64,000 nucleotides of DNA, from the NCBI GenBank assembly GCA_030123565.1, contig CP126122.1:3052800-3116799 (forward strand). Direction: 5' to 3'. The notes below the pieces were generated by a model, which saw nothing but the letters and a program-made list of their open reading frames with translations, did not search any database and was not told where the DNA came from. Position numbers and translations under genes: made by a program. Positions 54,044-61,449 of the stretch are shown here, piece by piece. Position 1 is the first letter of the stretch, and every line of letters starts with the position of its first letter. This DNA is from Nitrospira sp. (GTDB taxonomy: Bacteria; Nitrospirota; Nitrospiria; Nitrospirales; Nitrospiraceae).

Positions 54044-54226
54044 ATCTCCTCCTTTCCTGTCGGCATCGCGGCCCGCCCTCGGCCGTTCCTTCCCCCAACG
54101 CCGGTCGCGCGGACTTGGACAGGACTGTCTCTCAGACGACAGTCCGCCGATTGAAGCCGACTGTGGGGTCGCGCGGTAAATTGTGGTAGGGTACGCCGCT
54201 GGTTGACCAGGGAACCCCTTCCCGGC

Positions 54227-55111
54227 ATGTTGAATCTTTTCTCACAGGCCTCTCGATCCGACGCCGTCGTCATCACCGGCGCCTCCACCGGCATCGGTGC
54301 CGCCTGCGCCCTCGCGCTCGACAAGGCGGGGTATCGTGTCTTCGCCGGTATCCGCAACCAGGCCGACGGCGACAGGCTCCAGCGCCAAGCCGGCCCGCGC
54401 CTCATGCCGATTCGCCTCGACGTGACCGACCCTGCTTCGATCGCGGCGGCCAGCCATACCGTCACGGCCATGATGGGCGACCGCGGCCTCGCGGGCCTGC
54501 TCAACAACGCCGGGATCGGCGTCGCGGGGCCCGTCGAACTGTTACCCCTCGCCGATTGGCGGCGGCAGTTCGAGGTGAACCTCTTCGGACTCATTGCGGC
54601 CACCCAGACGTTCCTGCCGTTGATCCGCCAAGGACGGGGACGCATCATCAATATGGGTTCCCTTGCCGGGCGCGCCTCCATGCCCTTCATGGCTCCCTAT
54701 GCCGCTTCGAAACATGCGCTGGAAGCGGTCACCGATGCGCTCCGCATCGAGTTGCAACCTTGGGGCATCCGCGTGGCGATCATCGAGCCCGGCGCGATCG
54801 CGACTCCCCTGTGGAGCAAGACCAACAAAGACATCGAGAACTGGGAGGCGGCCTGGAGTCCCGACCTCAAGGGTATCTATCAAGAGGGCTTCACCCGTAT
54901 CAAGGAAGCGGCGGCAGCGGCAGGAGAACGGGCCCAGCCGGCCTCCGTCGTCGCCGAGGCCGTGACGCACGCCCTGCGATCGCGCCGACCGAAAACCCGG
55001 TACCTCATCGGCTCGGACGCGGCCATCCGTTCCTATCTGGCCCTGCTCCTTCCGGATCGCCTGAACGATTGGCTGATCACCAGGATCGTCAAGCTGCCGC
55101 GGCGCCGCTGA
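54227..55111 (+). CDS. SDR family oxidoreductase
   Basis: This 294-residue short-chain dehydrogenase has 'VITGASTGIGAA', 'LLNNAGIG', a Ser in 'INMGSLAGRASMP' and 'YAASKHALE' with the catalytic Tyr and Lys. It resembles retinol/17-beta-hydroxysteroid-type dehydrogenases. A TTG 24 bases upstream is a less likely start. It is convergent with the lipoprotein gene that follows. Confidence 0.88.
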   Translation: MLNLFSQASRSDAVVITGASTGIGAACALALDKAGYRVFAGIRNQADGDRLQRQAGPRLMPIRLDVTDPASIAAASHTVTAMMGDRGLAGLLNNAGIGVAGPVELLPLADWRRQFEVNLFGLIAATQTFLPLIRQGRGRIINMGSLAGRASMPFMAPYAASKHALEAVTDALRIELQPWGIRVAIIEPGAIATPLWSKTNKDIENWEAAWSPDLKGIYQEGFTRIKEAAAAAGERAQPASVVAEAVTHALRSRRPKTRYLIGSDAAIRSYLALLLPDRLNDWLITRIVKLPRRR

Positions 55112-55117
55112 TTGCGC

Positions 55118-55888
55118 TCAACGTTTCGCCACCCGGACCATATCGATGACCTGCCCCTGTGCGTCGAGATAGATCGACACCAGTTCGTTGGGAGCCAATT
55201 GCTCGATCGCCGGTTGGAGCAAGGGCCGCACGGGAAAGGATTGAATGTCGTCGCTCTTCATGCGCAGGCGCACCCGCCCATCGCCGATGGTGACAAAGGC
55301 GCCTTCCACCCGCCGCCGCGGCGCCTGCGGCGAAGACCCCGCCAGATCGCGCGGCTTCCCCAGCGACAACACATCGACGAGAAGGATGGCCCGATCGAGA
55401 GCAAAATCGGCTGCTTCCCCGACCTCGAGCCGCGCCAGCTTTTCCAGCGTGACCGTCCGCGCATAAAACGCCACGTCCCTTCCCGAGTCCAGGCGAATCG
55501 TCACACGCTCCTTCTCAGGGTTGAACGGCTTACCCAAAGAGCCGCGAAAAATCTTGGTCGGCGGGGTGTCGGCGGGACGCTGGTACGCCACGATCTCGTC
55601 CCGATCGTTGACCAGAATCTCCACAGCGCTGCCGGCCTGCAGTCCACGGGCCTCGTCACCGCCTGCTTCGAGCGAGAGGAAGCGCGGGGTCCGTTCACCG
55701 GTCTCGACCTGCATGCGGTCGCCGGTGATGCTGCTGATGGTGCCCTTGATCAGCCGAGCGCTCGCCAAGATGCCGGGCACCGGTTTCAACTCTTCGATAC
55801 TGAGGCCCGACATCAATTTGACCGAGCTGCTGCAACCGGCCATCGCCCAGGCCATAATCACCATACCGACCAGAACAAACTGTTTCAT
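55118..55888 (-). CDS. Lipoprotein of unknown function
   Basis: This 256-residue protein has a signal sequence with lipobox 'AMAGC' (Cys19). The mature part is made of short repeated beta-strand-like modules with 'VEILVNDRDEIVAYQRP' and 'VSIYLDAQGQVIDMVRVAKR', which share a 'D...G.V..' pattern suggestive of OB- or SH3-like repeats. ATG follows GCAGGAGG. The frame continues upstream beyond the ATG, but that part is unlikely to be translated. No family name assigned. Confidence 0.75.
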   Translation of the reverse strand: MKQFVLVGMVIMAWAMAGCSSSVKLMSGLSIEELKPVPGILASARLIKGTISSITGDRMQVETGERTPRFLSLEAGGDEARGLQAGSAVEILVNDRDEIVAYQRPADTPPTKIFRGSLGKPFNPEKERVTIRLDSGRDVAFYARTVTLEKLARLEVGEAADFALDRAILLVDVLSLGKPRDLAGSSPQAPRRRVEGAFVTIGDGRVRLRMKSDDIQSFPVRPLLQPAIEQLAPNELVSIYLDAQGQVIDMVRVAKR

Positions 55889-56074
55889 TCGCCTCCTGCC
55901 CATTACCGCCCACGCTCCTGGTTGACGCCGATCATAAAACAGACCGGCCCCGCCTGGCGAGGCCGAGCGGCAGAAGAATGAACAGACTTTGAGTTGTGGG
56001 CAGCCTCGCAACCCGCTTGCAGTCTTGGCACACATCGCCGCATCATCATGTGCACCTTCCAGGAAAGACGCCCC

Positions 56075-57193
56075 ATGACACCCCTTGACGCTCTCCCGCT
56101 GTTGATCGAACAGGGCACCTGTTATGCCTTGTTCGCCTACGACATTGGCATGGCCATCAATCTGGATGAAGCGGAACGGCACGTCTCCGCCATCAAGGAA
56201 CGAGGACGGATCCGCCATAAGGCGCGCGCCCCGCACTATTTCGAGTATCGACCGGCGCCGCTACGCCTGACACAAGAAACGGTCCCTCTGGCGTTCGGCA
56301 ACTACCGGTCGAGCGAAGCCGTGGATGTGATGCTGTATGACTTCGGCGCGGTGACCGTCATCTATCGCATTCCGATCACCGGACCATTTGACGACCTGCT
56401 GAGCTTGAGCGAAATTCTCTATGAGAACGACGCGCTGCTGGCGGAGTCGCGCCATCGCCTGGATCAGCTGGTGCGTGACATTCGTCCGGCGATCGAGCGT
56501 CCTTCGACCTCGAACGAGGTCGAGGACTATCTGATTTTTTCCATTGAGCGTTGCGCGCCATCGGCCATCCATACATTCGGAGCCCCCTACGATCCGATAT
56601 TTGCCCACGTGCTACGCAGCGAACGCACGCCCCTGTCCGACCAGGAAATCCATGAAGCGACTTCTTGTCGAATTTCATTCAGCCGGAATGACAGCGCGCT
56701 CATCGACTGGAACGCCGCCATCGTGTTCGGACAGGAGATGGACGACGTGCGGGCGGTCCTGGAGTTTGTGAACGTCGAGCTGCTCGAAATGCGCACGCTG
56801 GACGAACAACTCGATAAGGCGCTCGACCAAGGTTATGACGCCCTCACGCGCAAAACCGGACGAAGGCTCTGGTTACCCGGCTCGCACGAAGGCGCGCTGA
56901 CGCACATCGCGCAGCTGCAAGTCGACAGCGCCGTGCTCTTCGAACGAGTGGCCAACACCCTCAAACTGCTCGGCGATCAATACCTGGCCAGGGTGTATCG
57001 ATTGGCCTCGCAGCGGTTTCACCTCGAAGCCTGGGACGCCAGTATCATCAGGAAACTACAAACATTGGAAAGCATCTATGGAAAGATGGCCGACCGGGCG
57101 ACGACCCAACGCATGGAATATCTCGAATGGATCATCATCGTGCTGATCGCCATCTCCATTGCCATCTCGTTCCTTCCAATGACCGGTCACTGA
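56075..57193 (+). CDS. RMD1/DUF155-like protein with C-terminal membrane anchor
   Basis: This 372-residue protein has the DUF155-type region: 'VDVMLYDFGAVTVIYRIP' near residue 85, then long helical segments. A C-terminal hydrophobic helix ('IIIVLIAISIAISFLP') makes it tail-anchored. In yeast and bacteria such proteins are implicated in membrane or sporulation processes; the bacterial role is not established. A start at 56048 would add nine residues. Confidence 0.65.
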   Translation: MTPLDALPLLIEQGTCYALFAYDIGMAINLDEAERHVSAIKERGRIRHKARAPHYFEYRPAPLRLTQETVPLAFGNYRSSEAVDVMLYDFGAVTVIYRIPITGPFDDLLSLSEILYENDALLAESRHRLDQLVRDIRPAIERPSTSNEVEDYLIFSIERCAPSAIHTFGAPYDPIFAHVLRSERTPLSDQEIHEATSCRISFSRNDSALIDWNAAIVFGQEMDDVRAVLEFVNVELLEMRTLDEQLDKALDQGYDALTRKTGRRLWLPGSHEGALTHIAQLQVDSAVLFERVANTLKLLGDQYLARVYRLASQRFHLEAWDASIIRKLQTLESIYGKMADRATTQRMEYLEWIIIVLIAISIAISFLPMTGH

Positions 57194-57280
57194 GGGCATC
57201 GTCACGAATCAAGCAGGCTAGGTTTCCTTGAACAGCTATGCTAGAAACGCTCCCGATACGCACACCGCCGGGGAGCATTG

Positions 57281-58480
57281 ATGTCGCACCCAACCACTAG
57301 GAAGTTATTCCATTGCCTGATCGGCCCCCTCGCCGTCCTGAGCCTGGCCGGTTGCCTGTCTCCCCCGACGCTCAACCGCGCCGTCCTGGCCTATGACGAG
57401 GCCATTACCGACGCGCTGTCGAAGGAACTGCTGATCAACATCGCTCGTGCGCACCATCACGAACCGATCCACTTTACCGGCGTGGCCAACATCGCGGCCA
57501 CCTTCGATTTTCGCATCAATGCCGGCGCGACCCCGGCGCTCACCGGCGAACATGGCCGCACGCTGGTGCCCCTCTTCGGGGGATCGATCGCCGAAAATCC
57601 CACGATCAGCATCGCCCCGATCGAGGGGGAAGAGTTCACCAAACGACTCCTCACCCCGTTCCAGGAAGGCAAACTCACCCTGTTGCTCCGGCAGGGGGTC
57701 GATATCGATCTCCTGCTGCGGCTCATGGCGAAGGAACTTCGTTTGAACGATGGGGGAGAAGAGGTGGCCTATCTCAACCGCCCCTCCGACAAGGATGGGT
57801 ACGCCATGTTTCGCAAAGTCGTCCTTCACCTGTCGGCGATTCAAGATGCCAATCGCCTCTATGCGGAAGCCTTGAGCTTCGAACGGACCTGGACGATTCC
57901 GGCGGAGTCCGTCACGGCGGAAGGCTTCGCCGCGCTGGAACAGCAGTACCTCGTCACCTATCAGCCCGATCGGCGCACCTATCGGCTGCGCAAGCCGGTA
58001 TCCGGACGGATCCTGATTACGAACTACGATCCCGCAACCCTTCCGCCGGAGGAACGCATCCGCCTGCATGAAGCGGCGGATCAACGGCCGGTGAACGACG
58101 TCTCATTCGACATTCGAGCGGGACATTACGGCGGGGACTGGCCGTTGCGGGGCGACTTCAGGCTGCGAAGCTTCAATGCCATGTTGAACTTTTTAGGGCA
58201 CGCAGTCGATGAGGACCGGGAGTATGCCGTGGAGAAGGATCCGCGCACGCCGCCGGTCGTCGAGAATCCCGTCAAGACAATGGACCTCCTGGTATCGGAC
58301 CAGGCTCCCGCCGCCCAGGACTTGGCGGTGCGATCCCACGGACGATACTACGCAGTCAATGCCGAAGGACCGCAAGCCCGCTGGAACCGCGAAGCGTTCA
58401 AACTGCTGTCCCAACTGTTTCAAATGACCGTGATCGACGTCCCGCGCACCGGTGTCCCCAGCATCACGATCGCGAAATGA
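57281..58480 (+). CDS. Lipoprotein of unknown function
   Basis: This 399-residue protein has 'LAGC' (Cys about 25) after a hydrophobic stretch. The mature part is soluble, with 'ALSKELLINIARAHHHEPIHFTGVANIA' near the N-terminus and no catalytic motif I know. The C-terminal domain ends 'LSQLFQMTVIDVPRTGVPSITIAK'. ATG is preceded by GGGGAG; a TTG one codon upstream is the alternative. Function unknown. Confidence 0.75.
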   Translation: MSHPTTRKLFHCLIGPLAVLSLAGCLSPPTLNRAVLAYDEAITDALSKELLINIARAHHHEPIHFTGVANIAATFDFRINAGATPALTGEHGRTLVPLFGGSIAENPTISIAPIEGEEFTKRLLTPFQEGKLTLLLRQGVDIDLLLRLMAKELRLNDGGEEVAYLNRPSDKDGYAMFRKVVLHLSAIQDANRLYAEALSFERTWTIPAESVTAEGFAALEQQYLVTYQPDRRTYRLRKPVSGRILITNYDPATLPPEERIRLHEAADQRPVNDVSFDIRAGHYGGDWPLRGDFRLRSFNAMLNFLGHAVDEDREYAVEKDPRTPPVVENPVKTMDLLVSDQAPAAQDLAVRSHGRYYAVNAEGPQARWNREAFKLLSQLFQMTVIDVPRTGVPSITIAK

Positions 58481-58629
58481 TCCGTAGCCGGACACGACTT
58501 CTATTCTTTTTCTTGCTCGGTCCCTTGCAACTCCCCCGGCCCCTCCAGTAGGGTTGGACCGACCGACAGAGCGCGGCAGTCAGCTCCTCGCCGTGAGTTG
58601 CAAGCCCATCTGTAGCCTGAATCACACCC

Positions 58630-59655
58630 ATGTACCCATTCGACATCGACCGCTCCATATTGCGGCTGTGGACGCCGCTCATCCTCAGCCTCCTGTTCAC
58701 CGCGACCGCCTGGGCGGACGAGGTCTATATGGCGAACGGCGATCGACTTACCGGCACGATCGTGAAAATGGAAGACCGTGTCCTCACCCTGCAGACCGAC
58801 TACGGCGGCGAGATCAAGGTCGATTGGGGAAAAGTGAAGCGCCTGACGGCCGACAGCCCGCTGAAGATCCTGGTCCCTGAAGAATCGCTTCCCCTCATCC
58901 GGGGATTTTTCTACGGCACGAACGGCCTCCGCGAAGTCACGGAACTGGGACCGGAAGGGCCGTTGCCCTTGGGAGACATCACCGCCATCAATCTCGAACC
59001 GGTCCGGCTGACCGGCACGATCACGGTCGGTGGAAACAGCACCTCCGGCAACAGCAGCACCAAGGCCTTCAACGGGGCGGCCCGCTTGACCTTGCATGCG
59101 CACCGCCAGCGACTGCTGATGGAAGGCAAATACAACTACGGCCAGGCCGGTGACCAGGTGACGGCCAGGAATTCTCTGGCGAGCCTGAAGCACGATTATT
59201 TCGTGACCAAGAAGGTCTTCATCGAATCGTTCGGCATGCTCGAAAAGGACACCCTGCAGAACCTGCAACTCCGCGCCACGATCGGCAGCGGCTTGGGTTA
59301 TCAGTTCTATGAAAGTGCCCGCACGACGCTCTCGTTGTCCGCCGGTCTCGCCTATGTGAACGAACATTTCACGACCGTCCCGTCGACGCAGACCCCGTCC
59401 GGACGCTGGGGGCTGCGGTGGGAACATGCCCTGTGGCCTGATCGGGTCAAGGTCTTTCACCGGCATGAAGGGTTCTGGGACGTCAAAGACGGCAACGCCT
59501 TCCGTCTCAACGCCGACCAGGGAATCCGAATCACGGTCTACAAGAACCTGTTCTTCAACGTGGAGTATGACCTCCGACTGAACACGCAACCGGCGCCGGG
59601 GCGAAAAAAAACCGACGAATCGGTGATCTTCGGCGTGGGGTATGAATTCAACTGA
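58630..59655 (+). CDS. DUF481 (YdiY-like) outer-membrane protein
   Basis: This 341-residue protein has a signal peptide ending near 'AWA' (residue 29). A small beta-rich region ('DEVYMANGDRLTGTIVKMED') comes first, and then a beta barrel of the DUF481 family ('TGTITVGGNSTSGNSSTKAF', 'NYGQAGDQVTARNSLASLKHDYFVTKKVF') ending in 'VGYEFN'. It overlaps the end of the convergent flavoprotein gene by eight bases. Confidence 0.9.
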   Translation: MYPFDIDRSILRLWTPLILSLLFTATAWADEVYMANGDRLTGTIVKMEDRVLTLQTDYGGEIKVDWGKVKRLTADSPLKILVPEESLPLIRGFFYGTNGLREVTELGPEGPLPLGDITAINLEPVRLTGTITVGGNSTSGNSSTKAFNGAARLTLHAHRQRLLMEGKYNYGQAGDQVTARNSLASLKHDYFVTKKVFIESFGMLEKDTLQNLQLRATIGSGLGYQFYESARTTLSLSAGLAYVNEHFTTVPSTQTPSGRWGLRWEHALWPDRVKVFHRHEGFWDVKDGNAFRLNADQGIRITVYKNLFFNVEYDLRLNTQPAPGRKKTDESVIFGVGYEFN

Positions 59656-60946
59656 GGGGATCGCCTGTCGCGCGAAGGCTCGCCGCCGCGGCAAGGCCCG
59701 CCGCCCGGCCGGTCGCCCAGGCCCATTGAAAGTTGAACCCGCCGATCCGGCCGTCGCAGTCGAGCAGCTCACCGATCATATAGAGACCAGGCACGAACTT
59801 CGATTCCATCGTGCGGAAGTCGACCTCCTCCAACGGAATTCCTCCTGCCGTCACTTCGGCGAAGTTCCACCCTCGATCGCGCTGCAGGGGAAACCGGAAG
59901 CGAGTGAGTCCTGCAAGTAGGCGACCTCGAGTACCTCGTGACACCTGCGAACTCGCCTGCTGCGGATCACAACCGATAGGGCGACAGAAGGCCTCGGCGA
60001 ATCGCTCCGGGACCAGTTCAGCCAACAGCTTCACCACAGAACGCCGGGGATGCTCGGTGGCCCGTGCAAGAAACCATCCACGCGCCTGGTCCGCCGTCCG
60101 GCCCGGCAGGAAATTCCCGTACACCTCCACTGCCAGGCCCTGCTCACGGGCAAGACACCAGAATCGACTTGCATCCATCACCACCGGCCCGCTGATGCCG
60201 AAGTGCGTCCACAACAGGCTGCCGGTCCGTCGATCGACCGGCCTGCCCTGCACTACCGTCTGCAATTCCACCTCCTGCGACAGCCCCGAGAGACTTTTAT
60301 GGAAACAGGTATCGTCGAGGACCAGGGCGACCAGGGCAGGAACCGTCGGTGTCACCCGATGGCCCAATCGGCGCGCAAGTTCATAGCCGAATCCATCGCT
60401 TCCTGAGCGGGGCAATGACCGCCCTCCCGTAGCAAGGATCACGCGCCGCGCGAGGACCTCACCCTGTCGATGGCGGATCAGAAATCGAGCCGGCCCGTTC
60501 CGGTTTGATTCTTCCGGACCGTCGATGCGCGCGATATCGACGACGCGATGGCCGGGACACAGCACCACACCGAGTTCCCGGCAACGACCGGTCAGCGCAT
60601 CGAGGACCGTCCGCGCCTTGTCGGTCACTGGAAAGAGTTTCCCGGTCTCCTCGCGCTTGAGTTCGACGCCGAGCGATGCAAACCACTCGACGGTGTCCTG
60701 GACGGGAAAGGCAGCCAGCACGTTGCGGACGAGGTGGCGGGTGCCGAAAAAATCGTCCGGCCTCACCGCATGGTGCGTGACGTTGCAGCGCCCTCCGCCG
60801 GAAACCAGGATCTTGGCCCCGATGGCGTTCGCACCATCCAGCAACAGAACGGTCGGACGCGGAGCCTGCTCTGCGGCAAAGATGCCGGCCGCCAGTCCTG
60901 CCGCCCCGGCTCCGACTATACAGAGATCGACCGTTGCCAGGGACAT
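59648..60946 (-). CDS. HI0933-type FAD-dependent oxidoreductase
   Basis: This 432-residue flavoprotein has the FAD loop 'VDLCIVGAGAAGLAAG', the 'GAKILVSGGGRCNVTH' block that defines the HI0933/BaiN family, 'ATGGRSLPRSGSDGFGYELA', and the C-terminal 'GGIPLEEVDFRTMESKFVPGLYMIGELLDCDGRIGGFNFQWAWATG'. ATG follows GGAGG. The substrate is not established for this family. Confidence 0.95.
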   Translation of the reverse strand: MSLATVDLCIVGAGAAGLAAGIFAAEQAPRPTVLLLDGANAIGAKILVSGGGRCNVTHHAVRPDDFFGTRHLVRNVLAAFPVQDTVEWFASLGVELKREETGKLFPVTDKARTVLDALTGRCRELGVVLCPGHRVVDIARIDGPEESNRNGPARFLIRHRQGEVLARRVILATGGRSLPRSGSDGFGYELARRLGHRVTPTVPALVALVLDDTCFHKSLSGLSQEVELQTVVQGRPVDRRTGSLLWTHFGISGPVVMDASRFWCLAREQGLAVEVYGNFLPGRTADQARGWFLARATEHPRRSVVKLLAELVPERFAEAFCRPIGCDPQQASSQVSRGTRGRLLAGLTRFRFPLQRDRGWNFAEVTAGGIPLEEVDFRTMESKFVPGLYMIGELLDCDGRIGGFNFQWAWATGRAAGLAAAASLRATGDPLS

Positions 60947-61093
60947 GATCCTCCGTAACGAAGGCGAGAAGAATGTCGGCGGCATGGTGCCCGTTGCGAC
61001 CAAGCCGCGCAATCACCAAAGTCTCTCATGGAAAAGCGGGACGCCTCTGTGTGAAGATCGACGCAACGTCCGGCTTGCGACAGGAACCGAGAG

Positions 61094-61417
61094 ATGTCCA
61101 TGCGCCGACCCCTGCCCCGATCCAGTCTGTTGCTCGTTTCGCTCTTGTCCGCCGGATGTGTCTTTCCAAACGGCACGCCGCTGGCGGACGGTCCGAGGGA
61201 CAGTGTGGTCTCCGCGGAGGTGGAGGCCAAGCTGGCCGAGGATCGACTGGAGAATTTGTCCGGCATCCTCGTGACCAGCGAACGAGGAACGGTCACCTTG
61301 ACCGGCACGGTTCAAAAGGCCGAACAGAAAGCGAGGGCGGCGGAGCTGGCTCGGCAAGTCAAGGGGGTGAGACGGGTAAAGAACGACCTGGAGATCCAGA
61401 CCACCATGCCGCACTAG
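61094..61417 (+). CDS. BON domain lipoprotein
   Basis: This 107-residue protein has a signal with lipobox 'LLSAGC' (Cys22). One BON domain fills the rest: 'SVVSAEVEAKLAEDRLENLSGILVTSERGTVTLTGTV' and a helix leading to 'VRRVKNDLEI'. BON domains bind phospholipid in the outer membrane. An ATG two codons later is a possible start. Confidence 0.92.
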   Translation: MSMRRPLPRSSLLLVSLLSAGCVFPNGTPLADGPRDSVVSAEVEAKLAEDRLENLSGILVTSERGTVTLTGTVQKAEQKARAAELARQVKGVRRVKNDLEIQTTMPH

Positions 61418-61449
61418 CAGCCGGGAGGACAGCGATGCCCTCTGCCCCC